A stretch of 64,000 nucleotides of DNA, taken from contig JAXLYR010000008.1 in the NCBI GenBank assembly GCA_046351325.1, positions 62,001 through 126,000 on the forward strand, read 5' to 3'. The translations under genes and the position numbers were made by a program. Below are positions 1 to 7,981 of this stretch, one piece after another. Each line of letters begins with the position of its first letter. Positions within the stretch are counted from its first letter, which is position 1. The notes beneath the pieces are model-generated. The model was not told where the DNA came from. It ran no database searches and saw only the letters and a program-made list of their open reading frames with translations. Source of the DNA: Xiheicaenibacterium sp046351325 (GTDB lineage Bacteria; Myxococcota_A; Polyangia; Polyangiales; Polyangiaceae).

Positions 1-1263
1 GCGCACGCCGAAGGTAAGCTGGCGTCGAGCCTTCTCGGTGCCGAACGTGCTGGTCTCGCCCTTCGCCAGGTCGAAGAGGTCGTTGCGCGCGTAGACGTTC
101 TTGAAATACGCCGTGTCGTGGAAGAGCGCGCTGCCCTCGGGGGTGAACGCGACGAAGCCGTTCGTCGAGGTCCGAATGAAGAGATCGGCGTCGCGCGCGC
201 CGGCCTTCGTCGGATCGCCGAGCTGCATCCGATAGATGCCCTCGCGGTGGTCCGTGTCGGAGCGGTAGTAGACGAGCTCTTCTTTGTCGGGGTCCTTGCG
301 GAGCTCCTTCGGCACGAAGCGCGGGTAGAACGTGTTCTCGCCGTGGAGCGTGATGCGCACACCCTCGCGCCGGCCCTTCGCGTCGACCGCGTCCTTCTGC
401 TCTTTGTAGAGCATGCGCATGTGCTCGAGGAACCCGTCGTAGAGCTCCTCGTAGGTGCGGCCCGTGACGCGGCGGATCGCGCGGTTGATGCCGAACGGGA
501 TCGTCGTCGCGCCGTAGTCGGCCGAGATCGCGGGAAAGACGTCAGGCCCGTAGACCTCGCTGATCCAGCGAAGGAAGCGGCTGCCGTAGAGATAGAAGAG
601 GTTGCCGTACGGCCAGCGCTGCGCGCCGCCCGAGATCTGATCGAGGCGCGCGATGTTGTCCTCGAGGACGTCGGCGCGGAGGAACGTGTCGAAGAGCGTC
701 GAGCGGATGCGACCCGCGGAGGTCTTCTTGCTCTCTTGGACGACGGCGAGCCCCTCGATGATCCAGCGAGGCTGCGCCGAGTTCGGCGAGAACGTCCGGC
801 CGATGATGCGGTTCGCGACCGCGGGCAGCCCGCTGATGTTCCCCGTGTGGAGGATGTGCGTGTACTCGTGCGTGACGAGACCGACGTACCAGTCGTCGTA
901 GTCACCGAGGGTCGAGATGTCGTCGGGCGCGGTGACGTAGAGCCGAATCGCGTCGTAGGGGATCGGCGACGCCGAGCCGTTCGCGCTGTCGGTGTCGTCC
1001 GTGAGGAGAATCTCGGTCTTTTCGTCGGGGTGATACTGCATCTCGGCCGTCATGCGGCCGTTGATGTCTTCACTCACGGTGGCGATGCGGCGCGCGACCT
1101 GCTCGAGGTTCTCCGGGTAGGTGATGCGGAAGTGAGCGGTCTCGAGCGTCCACCAAACGAGCGAGGGATCGTCCACGGCGTGCGCGGGCTGCGACGCCGT
1201 GAGCGCCGCGCCGAGCACGAGCGCGCCCGCGAGGCGCGCCAGGGTGGACCGCTTCGAGATCAC
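1..1263 (-). CDS. Secreted gluzincin-type peptidase (peptidase MA-like), 3' part outside window
   Basis: The product is exported: the N-terminus is a classical signal peptide ending AHA before VDD. It carries HEYTH (H132, E133, H136) and, about 34 residues on, WIIEGLA (E170). This HExxH...E pattern is the zinc site of the gluzincin/peptidase-MA group. The later part looks like the start of a repeat or beta-propeller region, but the C-terminus lies before base 1. The start is GTG at 1261-1263, chosen because it makes a GTGA overlap with the stop of the upstream PilZ-like gene and begins directly at the signal peptide. The overlap suggests translational coupling. The substrate is unknown; proteolysis is inferred from the motif. 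Confidence 0.85.
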   Translation of the reverse strand, partial: MISKRSTLARLAGALVLGAALTASQPAHAVDDPSLVWWTLETAHFRITYPENLEQVARRIATVSEDINGRMTAEMQYHPDEKTEILLTDDTDSANGSASPIPYDAIRLYVTAPDDISTLGDYDDWYVGLVTHEYTHILHTGNISGLPAVANRIIGRTFSPNSAQPRWIIEGLAVVQESKKTSAGRIRSTLFDTFLRADVLEDNIARLDQISGGAQRWPYGNLFYLYGSRFLRWISEVYGPDVFPAISADYGATTIPFGINRAIRRVTGRTYEELYDGFLEHMRMLYKEQKDAVDAKGRREGVRITLHGENTFYPRFVPKELRKDPDKEELVYYRSDTDHREGIYRMQLGDPTKAGARDADLFIRTSTNGFVAFTPEGSALFHDTAYFKNVYARNDLFDLAKGETSTFGTEKARRQLTFGVR

Positions 1264-2600
1264 AGATCGTCGTAGAACATCGGCTCGCGGTTACGCGTGT
1301 ACCGGTAGACGAGCTGCCGACCTTCGGGGGTGATTTGGGTGAAGCGCGCGCCGAACCCTGGGTCCATTCCGTCGCCCGAGGCCTCACGGATCCATTGCAC
1401 GACGCCCGAGGCTTGGAATTCGTAGTCGCCGGGCAAGAGCACGCGCAGGTTCACGGGCGTGCCGATCTTCGGGATGCGGTAGGTGGCGACGAAGATGCCG
1501 CCGTGCTCGATGACGTCGTTGCCCCCGAGGCCCTTGTAGAAATTCGATGCGGAGTGCGTGCCGAGCTCGGCGACGACGTTGCCGATCTGCGACGACGAGC
1601 CGCGCCCCGGAGCTGAGCCGCGGTTCGACACGGGCGCACCCGGCTGCGAGTGCCCCGGCTGCGAGTTGCCCGGCTGTGAATATCCAGGCTGCGAGTTGCC
1701 CGGCTGCGAGTGGCCCGGCTGCGAGGGAGGCGCGTGCGGCACCGTGCGCTGCACGGGCGTCGGTTGAGACACCGGTGCGGGGGCCGCGAAGCCCTGCGAC
1801 GGCTGCGGGACCGAATGGGGAGGCGCGGGCGGGGCGACGTGAGGCTGCGGCGCCGCGTGCGCGAGGCCTGCTTGGACGGCGCCCGCGTCCATGCGCACCG
1901 TCTGGCTCGAGGGCTTCGCGCTCGCGGGCGGGCTCTGCACGCTCGCGGGCGGCGGGCCGAACGCAGGCATCGGCACGGAGACGGGAGCGGTCGCGGCAGT
2001 AGGCGAGACGGGGGGCGATCCGAATGACGGTGTGAAAGCAATCGGCGCGGGAGCCGGGGCCGGCGCGACCACGGGCGCAGCGACGGGCGGAGCAGCGGGC
2101 GCGAACTGCGGCGGAGGCGGCGGGATGTTCGCGACGGCCGCGGCAGCAGCGTTGAGGGGCTGCGTGACGTTCGGAGCCTTGGCCGGGGCTGGGGCCGGCG
2201 CGGGCTGTGGCGCGGGCGCGGCAGGCTTCGGTGCGGGAGGCGGTGCGGGTTGAGCCGGCGCGGGAGCGGGCGCGGCCGCGACGGGCTGCGCACGCGCGAG
2301 CTGGTGCACGCTGGCGAGGCTGCCGGCGACTTGCTCCATCACGGCGTCGAGCGCGGGATGGCTCATCGTCATGTTCTGGAGCTTGTCGAGCGCGCCGCGC
2401 ACGTTGGCGAGGACGGTCTCCTTGCCGGTGAGATCGGCGCCCTTCGAGCGCTCGACCTTGTGGAGGATGCCCATGGCCTGCGCGATGGGCTCGGCGAGCT
2501 CGAGCAGCTCGACGGGAGTATCTGCGCTCTCTTGGAGCGCGTTCAACGCAGCCGACAGCTTCTCTCGGGCGGTCTTCGCAAAAACGTCGGGAGTCGCCAA
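1260..2600 (-). CDS. PilZ-like domain protein with long Pro/Ala linker
   Basis: A 446-aa protein in three parts. Residues 1-110 are a helical region. Residues 110-325 are a Pro/Ala/Gln-rich, probably disordered linker that includes tandem SQPGx pentapeptides. Residues 335-446 form a compact domain with GIFVATYRIPKIGTPV and later GVVQWIRE and GFGARF, which fits the myxobacterial TIGR02266-type PilZ-like family. Many of these lack the canonical RxxxR/DxSxxG c-di-GMP site. I do not see RxxxR here, so nucleotide binding is doubtful. It is upstream of and coupled (GTGA) to the exported peptidase gene. A role in motility or secretion control is inference only. Confidence 0.85.
   Translation of the reverse strand: MATPDVFAKTAREKLSAALNALQESADTPVELLELAEPIAQAMGILHKVERSKGADLTGKETVLANVRGALDKLQNMTMSHPALDAVMEQVAGSLASVHQLARAQPVAAAPAPAPAQPAPPPAPKPAAPAPQPAPAPAPAKAPNVTQPLNAAAAAVANIPPPPPQFAPAAPPVAAPVVAPAPAPAPIAFTPSFGSPPVSPTAATAPVSVPMPAFGPPPASVQSPPASAKPSSQTVRMDAGAVQAGLAHAAPQPHVAPPAPPHSVPQPSQGFAAPAPVSQPTPVQRTVPHAPPSQPGHSQPGNSQPGYSQPGNSQPGHSQPGAPVSNRGSAPGRGSSSQIGNVVAELGTHSASNFYKGLGGNDVIEHGGIFVATYRIPKIGTPVNLRVLLPGDYEFQASGVVQWIREASGDGMDPGFGARFTQITPEGRQLVYRYTRNREPMFYDDL
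1638..1725 (-). repeat. Six 15-nt coding repeats (SQPGx)
   Basis: Inside the PilZ-like gene, a 15-nt unit is repeated six times and encodes SQPGH, SQPGN, SQPGY, SQPGN, SQPGH and SQPGA. It is low-complexity linker sequence and prone to slippage. The unit is a multiple of three, so length change would not shift the frame. Confidence 0.8.
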
Positions 2601-2639
2601 GCCATCCTCACTCTTTTGGAGATTCGAGCCGGGAGGGTA

Positions 2640-3506
2640 TCACGTGAGGAGCGCTCGCAAATCCGAGCCTTTCAGCAACGCGCCATCGGCTTCGACGGCG
2701 AGGAGCTCGATCGCGCCGTCGCGCGTCTTCACGAGGGCGCAGCCACGCACGAACGCGGCCTCGCCGGGAGCTTCGAGGACGGCGGGAGCGGGAGCCGCGC
2801 GAGCCGCGAGGACGACGACGTCGCGGTCGCCAATGGTGGTGGCCGCACCGGGCGAGGGCGCGAGCGCGCGGATCCGTCGGAGCACCGAGTCGGTGGGCTC
2901 GTCCCAGCGGAGGATGGTCTCGTCACCCTCGAGCATCGGCGCTGCGGTCGCGAGGCGCTCGTCCTGCGCGACCTCGGGGACGGCCTCGCCGCGCGCGAAC
3001 CGCCCGCAGATCTCACGCAAGAGCGCGAGCGAAGGCCGATCGAGTGCCTTTGCCAATGTAAAAGAATCCCAGCGCTCGTCGATCGGGAGCGTGCGCTGCC
3101 CGAGGATCGCGCCGGTGTCGTAGTCGGCCGCGATCCGATGCGCCGTGACGCCCGTGACGGCGTCGCCCGACAGGATGGCCCAGCTCGTCGGATCGGGACC
3201 ACGGTGCCTCGGGAGAAGCGAAGGGTGCACACCCACCCCACCGAACCTCGCGAGGTCCACGATGGAGGGAGGGATGAGCGTGGTCCAGAACCAGCTGACG
3301 ACGAGATCGGGCGCGGTCTTCCTCACGCGTTCGGTGAACGCCGCGTCGAGCTTGGGCTTCATCACGACGCGGGCCGCGCCGATGCTCGCGCGGAGCCTGC
3401 GCCCGCCGACTGCGTCTTTGCGACTGAGCGCGGCGAGCACGACGTCGTGCCCGTCGCGATGGAGAAGGTAGGCCGCGAGCGGTAAGCCGAAGAAGGCGAT
3501 CTTCAC
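2640..3506 (-). CDS. Formyltransferase-fold protein (Fmt/ArnA-like)
   Basis: This 288-aa protein resembles methionyl-tRNA formyltransferase and other 10-formyl-THF-dependent formyltransferases. The core motif HPSLLPRHRG (H94) and the YDTGAIL loop (D130) match two catalytic positions of the family. The catalytic Asn that normally sits two residues before the His (NxH) is Gly92 here (GVHPSLLP). A C-terminal small domain follows from about residue 200. With Asn missing, it may act on a different substrate or be inactive, so I give no gene symbol. No peptide deformylase gene adjoins it, whereas fmt usually sits next to def. The ATG start at 3506 is about 107 nt from the divergent ftsE start. Confidence 0.8.
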   Translation of the reverse strand: MKIAFFGLPLAAYLLHRDGHDVVLAALSRKDAVGGRRLRASIGAARVVMKPKLDAAFTERVRKTAPDLVVSWFWTTLIPPSIVDLARFGGVGVHPSLLPRHRGPDPTSWAILSGDAVTGVTAHRIAADYDTGAILGQRTLPIDERWDSFTLAKALDRPSLALLREICGRFARGEAVPEVAQDERLATAAPMLEGDETILRWDEPTDSVLRRIRALAPSPGAATTIGDRDVVVLAARAAPAPAVLEAPGEAAFVRGCALVKTRDGAIELLAVEADGALLKGSDLRALLT

Positions 3507-3613
3507 GCGGGCCGAGTCTCGCCGAGCTCGCGTGCTCGGACAACGCGAACCGCGGGGCTCGAGTTCGCCGAAAAGTTTTAAGGGACTGGGGGCTTTTGTT
3601 ATTCGCGGTCGCG

Positions 3614-4465
3614 ATGGCCGGTTCCTCCCAGCAGAGCTCGTTTCGCAACCAGGCGCTGCGTGCCGGGCACCGGTACGATCCTTCGGCCGCGTCCCGGCCG
3701 ATCCTGGTCTTCGAGAACGTCTACAAATCGTATCGACCTGACCAGCCCGTGCTCCGCGGGATGTCGCTCGTCATCGAGCGCGGAGAGTTCGTCTTCGTGA
3801 CGGGCCCGTCGGGCTCGGGCAAGAGCACGCTGCTCCGCCTCATCCACAAGACCGAGGCAGTGGACGACGGCCGCATCCTGTTCCTCGGGCGCGACGTCGC
3901 GCGCCTGCCCGACTCCGCGGTGCCCGCGCTGCGCCGCAACGTCGGCGTCGTCTTCCAGGATTTTCGGCTCGTACCGAGCTGGAGCGTCTACGACAACGTC
4001 GCGATCGCCCTCGAGGTGATCGGCCTGCCGAACCGCCTCGTGCGGACGCGGGTCGGTGAAGCGCTCGAGCGCGTGGGCCTCGCGGGGCGCGGCACCGATC
4101 CGGCGCGCGTGCTCTCGGGCGGCGAACAGCAGCGCGTCGCGGTGGCGCGAGCGATCGTGCACGAGCCCGCGCTCATCCTCGCCGACGAGCCCACCGGCAA
4201 CCTCGATCCGCAGCTCGCGATCGACATCCTCGGCCTCTTCGAGGACATCCACGAGACGGGCACGACGGTGCTCTTCGCGACGCACGATCGCTCGCTGCTC
4301 GACGTCCGCCCGCGCCGCGTCGTCATCCTCGACGAGGGCAAGGCCACCGACGTTCCGCACGGCCTCGAGGAAGCCGGCCTCGACCACGAGGGCGAGCTCG
4401 ACATCGAGCCCGACGACGAGGGTTACGGCGACGACCCCAACGATCTCGAAGAGGCCGCCGCCTGA
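3614..4465 (+). CDS. ftsE: Cell-division ABC transporter ATP-binding protein FtsE
   Basis: ABC ATPase of the FtsE/MacB class. Walker A GPSGSGKS lies at residues 64-71, the Q-loop in VVFQDFRL, the signature at LSGGEQQR, Walker B at LILADEPTGN and the switch His in FATHD. It partners the FtsX membrane protein encoded 44 nt downstream to control septal murein hydrolases at the inner membrane. The N-terminus carries about 30 extra residues before ILVFENVYKSY, and the C-terminus has an unusual acidic tail of about 40 residues. Start choice is uncertain: ATG 3614 lacks a clear ribosome site, while TTG 3596 has AAGGGA at good spacing and would add six residues. Confidence 0.93.
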   Translation: MAGSSQQSSFRNQALRAGHRYDPSAASRPILVFENVYKSYRPDQPVLRGMSLVIERGEFVFVTGPSGSGKSTLLRLIHKTEAVDDGRILFLGRDVARLPDSAVPALRRNVGVVFQDFRLVPSWSVYDNVAIALEVIGLPNRLVRTRVGEALERVGLAGRGTDPARVLSGGEQQRVAVARAIVHEPALILADEPTGNLDPQLAIDILGLFEDIHETGTTVLFATHDRSLLDVRPRRVVILDEGKATDVPHGLEEAGLDHEGELDIEPDDEGYGDDPNDLEEAAA

Positions 4466-4509
4466 CGGCGAGCGCCCTTCACACAAGCTTCGACCATCAA
4501 GGAGAGCGC

Positions 4510-5394
4510 ATGGACGGCGGCGGTTCTGTATCGAGGGGGCTGTTCGGAACGTGGCGCGCTGGGCGGAGCGACTGGCGCCTTCAGGTGCTCAGCGTCTTCT
4601 CGCTCTCGGTCGCGTTCATCTGCCTCGCGGCCTCGCTCCTCGTCGTGACGAACATCGAGGCCCTGCGTGATCGCTGGTCACGCGCGGGCCGCGCCACCGT
4701 CTATCTGAAGGACAACGCTCGCGAGGGCGAGGTCGCGGCCTTGATGACGGCGCTCCAGCAGACCGGCGGCGTGTCGCGCGTGCGGCGCGTGACCGCCGAC
4801 GAGGCTCGGCGCGAGGTCGTCGCGACGGACGAGACGCTCGCGGCCTTGCCCGCCGAGGCCTTCCCCGCGTCGCTCGAGGTCGCGTTCGACGACTCGATCA
4901 CCGACGAGCAGCTGAAGACGATCGCGCTCAAGCTGCGCGCGCTCCCCGCGGTCGAGACCGTGGAGACCTACGAGCGCTGGACCGATCGGCTCTCCGCGCT
5001 GCTCGGCGGCGGCGTGACCGCGTCCGCGTGCCTCGCGGCGATCGTCCTCGCGGCCGTCATCAGCGTGGTCGGCTCGACGATGCGCCTGCTCTTGCAGCGT
5101 CGCAAAATCGAGGTCGAGGTCCTGCGCCTCGTCGGCGCGACCGACAACTTCGTGCGACGCCCGTTCGTGATGGAGGGCGCGACCCAAGGCGCGCTAGGCG
5201 CGGCGCTCGCGCTCGGCATGCTCGGCGTGCTCTTCCTCATCGTGAAAGATCGGTTCGACCAGCAGCTCGCGAACCTGCTCGGCATCACGCCCTCGTTCCT
5301 GCCCTGGCAGATGGCGCTCGGGATGGTCGGCCTCGGCGCGGCGCTCGGCGCAGCCACGGCCTTCGTCAGCCTGCGCAAGCTCGCGAGCGTGTGA
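4510..5394 (+). CDS. ftsX: Cell-division permease-like protein FtsX
   Basis: A 294-aa four-TM protein with the FtsX layout. The first TM is at about residues 25-47, followed by a periplasmic domain (about 50-150) beginning with ATVYLKDNA, then three TM segments (about 165-285). The cytoplasmic loop LLQRRKIEVEVLRLVGATD between TM2 and TM3 is highly typical of FtsX. It transmits ATP hydrolysis by FtsE to a periplasmic hydrolase activator. A strong AAGGAG site lies before ATG 4510. One nucleotide separates its stop from the EnvC-like gene, so the three genes form a single functional unit. Confidence 0.94.
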   Translation: MDGGGSVSRGLFGTWRAGRSDWRLQVLSVFSLSVAFICLAASLLVVTNIEALRDRWSRAGRATVYLKDNAREGEVAALMTALQQTGGVSRVRRVTADEARREVVATDETLAALPAEAFPASLEVAFDDSITDEQLKTIALKLRALPAVETVETYERWTDRLSALLGGGVTASACLAAIVLAAVISVVGSTMRLLLQRRKIEVEVLRLVGATDNFVRRPFVMEGATQGALGAALALGMLGVLFLIVKDRFDQQLANLLGITPSFLPWQMALGMVGLGAALGAATAFVSLRKLASV

Positions 5395-5395
5395 C

Positions 5396-6418
5396 ATGAA
5401 GCGCACGACCTCGCTCGTCATCGCGCTCTGTGTGGCCGGCGCCGGTGGAGCCGCGCTCGGCGTGCCGCGCGCGCCCACCGCGGCGCTCGACCACCTCGCC
5501 GACAAGAAGGCGAAGGACGCGAAGCCCGCTCCGATCGAGGTCCCTTCGAACCCGTACGAGGTCGAGATCGCGCTGAAGAAGCTCGACACCGAGGAGAAGG
5601 ATCTCCTCGACGATCAGGCGCGCACCGAGCACGACCTGACGCAGGTCGAGGCGCGCCTGCTCGCGCGCGGCCGGACCTATTACAAACATGTCCACGCGGG
5701 ACTCCTGCCCGCAGGCGGCGGCTTCGAAGAGCTCGTCGATCACGCGGCGCGCGTCGAGCGGACGCGGCTCTCGTTGAACCGCGACCTCGAGTCGCAGAAG
5801 AACCTGCGCGCGCACCGCGACGAGATCGAAGAGCGCCTCCTGCGTATCGGCGCCGAGCGCGCACCGCTGATCGCTCAGAAGAAGGCGTTCGACAGCGCGA
5901 AGGCGATGATGCGACAAGCCGACGAGCGACGCGCGGCCTTCGATCGCGCCTTCTCGTCGTCCACGCCGCCGCCCGACTCCGTCACGATCTACGGCGCCGA
6001 GAACGGCCCCCCGTCCGACGCGCCGAGCGAGGCTCGCGGCTTCGAGGCGCTCTTCGGCAAGCTCCCGATGCCGATCTCGGGGCGCGCCGAGATCTCGAAG
6101 ATCCCCGCGTCGGGCGCGCAAGGCCCGGCCCTCGAGCTGAAGACAACCGCTGCGTCGACCGCGCGCGCCGTCGCGCCAGGGCGCGTCGTCTTCGCCGATC
6201 GCTACGAAGACCAGCAAATCACGGTCGTTCTCGATCACGGCGACCGGCACTTCACGGTGTACGCGAACCTCGCCGACACGACCGTGCAGGCCGGTGACGT
6301 CGTCCGCACCGGCCTCGCGCTCGGCAACGTCGCCGTGACCTCGGGCGAGTACCGGATGTACTTCGAGCTCCGAAAAGAGGGCCGCGCAGTCGAGCCCGGG
6401 CCGTGGTTCGGGCTCTGA
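5396..6418 (+). CDS. EnvC-like murein hydrolase activator (degenerate M23)
   Basis: An exported 340-aa protein: signal peptide (about 1-23), a long coiled-coil region (about 50-200) and a C-terminal LytM/M23 fold (about 240-340). The zinc ligands of active M23 peptidases are absent: the usual YxHL is YANL, and the usual LHFE-type motif is MYFELR. This is expected for EnvC/NlpD-type activators, which stimulate amidases and do not cut peptidoglycan themselves. Adjacency to ftsEX, with a 1-nt gap after ftsX, mirrors the FtsEX-EnvC pathway and supports this role. It probably acts at the division septum in the periplasm. Confidence 0.88.
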   Translation: MKRTTSLVIALCVAGAGGAALGVPRAPTAALDHLADKKAKDAKPAPIEVPSNPYEVEIALKKLDTEEKDLLDDQARTEHDLTQVEARLLARGRTYYKHVHAGLLPAGGGFEELVDHAARVERTRLSLNRDLESQKNLRAHRDEIEERLLRIGAERAPLIAQKKAFDSAKAMMRQADERRAAFDRAFSSSTPPPDSVTIYGAENGPPSDAPSEARGFEALFGKLPMPISGRAEISKIPASGAQGPALELKTTAASTARAVAPGRVVFADRYEDQQITVVLDHGDRHFTVYANLADTTVQAGDVVRTGLALGNVAVTSGEYRMYFELRKEGRAVEPGPWFGL

Positions 6419-6454
6419 CGCCAACCGCCCTCGCCAACGGCTAAGCTCGGGGGC

Positions 6455-7981
6455 GTGGGGTTCTTCGTTCGTGCACACGCGCCGCTCGCCGTCGCGCTGC
6501 TCGCGCTCGCGGGCTGCGCCGAGAAAGCGGGCGCGCCCAACGCAGGAGCCTTCTCGGATGGCGAGGAGGCGATCTACGCCTCGGTGAGAGCGGACGGCGT
6601 CGTCACCGACTACAGCGGCAGGCGCTGGCAGCGGCGCGAAGAGGGCGGCCTCATCTATCGCGAGGGCCCCGCGAGCTGGCTCACTGGCGACGGCGAACCC
6701 CAGAAGACGATCGAGCTCTCGCCGACCTTCGATCTGCTCGCGTACGCGAAGAAGGACGGCGCGACGATCCACGTCGACGGCGGTCGCGCGACCGCGTCGG
6801 GGCCTGGCGCGCCGAAGGCCTTCCAGGTCCCCGCAGGCGCGCTCGAGAACGCGGTGTCGATCGAGGCGCTGCGCGCGTTCGACCTCGGCGCGCCTGGACA
6901 TCAGCTCGATCTCTGGGTGGTGAACGCGCCGCTCGGCGTGAGCTTGCCCGCGCGCCTGCGCGTCGTCGGACTCGAGAAGGTCGAGGTCCCCGCGGGCAGC
7001 TTCGACACGAAGCACGTGACGGTCGCGTTCGGCACGACAGCGCACCACGCGTGGTTCGACGAGCGCGAACCGCACAGGATGATCCGCTATCAAAATGCGA
7101 GCGGCGCGAGGGTCGACCTCGTCGGGGTCCGCGCCTCGCGCGCCGAGCCCGCGATCGCGCAGCCTGCAGCCCCGCCGAGCCCCGCGCCGAAGCCGACGCC
7201 GCGGTGGAGCCAGATCGCGGTCGCGCTCTCGGTGCAGCTGCCGCTCATGATCCTGTCGCCGTTCGTCGCGGTCTTCCTCGCGCGGAGGCGCTGGTCGATC
7301 GCGATGCGGGCGGTGGTCGTCGGCGTCCTCAGCTTCATCGGCTCGCAGGTCGTGCACCTACCGCTCAACTGGGCGCTCGGCCTGCTCGGCGCGCCGCGTG
7401 GGCTCGGCGTGCAGCCGCTCGAGGGACTCTCCGTCGCAGTGGGACTCTCCGCGGGCCTCTGCGAGGAGCTCGCGCGCTTCGTCTCGATGCGGCAGCTCCT
7501 CCCCGAGCATCGGTCGGCGCGCGACGGCTTCGCGTTCGGCCTCGGTCACGGCGGCGTCGAGGCCGCGATCTTCGGGCTGCTCGCGTCGGCCGGGCCGCTC
7601 AACTACGTCATCTTCCACTTCGTTCCGCCGACGGTGCTCGGCGTGCCCGCGGCGCAGGTCGGCGCCGTCTACGGCGCTGCAGCGAGCTACTGGCAAGCGC
7701 CGAGCTGGGTGCTCGTGTCGGCCGGCGTCGAGCGGCTCTCCGCGATGAGCTTCCACGTGTTCGCGAGCTTGCTCGTGATGCACGCCGTCGCTCGCAAGAA
7801 CCCAGTCTTTCTCCTCCTCGCCATCCTGCTTCACGCGGCGACCGACGGCGCGATGGTCTATTTCATCGCGACGCGCGGCTCCGAGTTCGGGGCCATCGGC
7901 ATCACCGCGATGGGCGTCGTCTTCGCCGCCGCAGTCGTGGTGTGGATGCGGCGCGCGGGCGCTCCCTCAATAAGCAAATAG
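6455..7981 (+). CDS. Lipoprotein domain fused to YhfC-type intramembrane metalloprotease
   Basis: A 508-aa fusion. Residues 1-21 are a lipoprotein-like leader (LALAGC). Residues 25-235 form an extracytoplasmic domain containing VEVPAGSFDTKHV, which resembles the DUF3108 family. From about residue 250 there are eight or so TM segments with the YhfC/CPBP-like motifs GLCEELARF, GFGLGHGGVEA, ERLSAMSFH and LLHAATDGA. These Glu/His residues form the putative metal site of that protease family. The start is GTG 6455. The C-terminus overlaps the convergent galactosidase gene by 15 nt. Protease activity is inferred from family motifs and the substrate is unknown. Confidence 0.82.
   Translation: MGFFVRAHAPLAVALLALAGCAEKAGAPNAGAFSDGEEAIYASVRADGVVTDYSGRRWQRREEGGLIYREGPASWLTGDGEPQKTIELSPTFDLLAYAKKDGATIHVDGGRATASGPGAPKAFQVPAGALENAVSIEALRAFDLGAPGHQLDLWVVNAPLGVSLPARLRVVGLEKVEVPAGSFDTKHVTVAFGTTAHHAWFDEREPHRMIRYQNASGARVDLVGVRASRAEPAIAQPAAPPSPAPKPTPRWSQIAVALSVQLPLMILSPFVAVFLARRRWSIAMRAVVVGVLSFIGSQVVHLPLNWALGLLGAPRGLGVQPLEGLSVAVGLSAGLCEELARFVSMRQLLPEHRSARDGFAFGLGHGGVEAAIFGLLASAGPLNYVIFHFVPPTVLGVPAAQVGAVYGAAASYWQAPSWVLVSAGVERLSAMSFHVFASLLVMHAVARKNPVFLLLAILLHAATDGAMVYFIATRGSEFGAIGITAMGVVFAAAVVVWMRRAGAPSISK

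Noticed and set aside
5366..7357. Long minus-strand open frame of over 600 codons
   Set aside because: It is antisense to the EnvC-like and YhfC-fusion genes, Arg/Glu/Ala-biased, without motif; a high-GC shadow frame.
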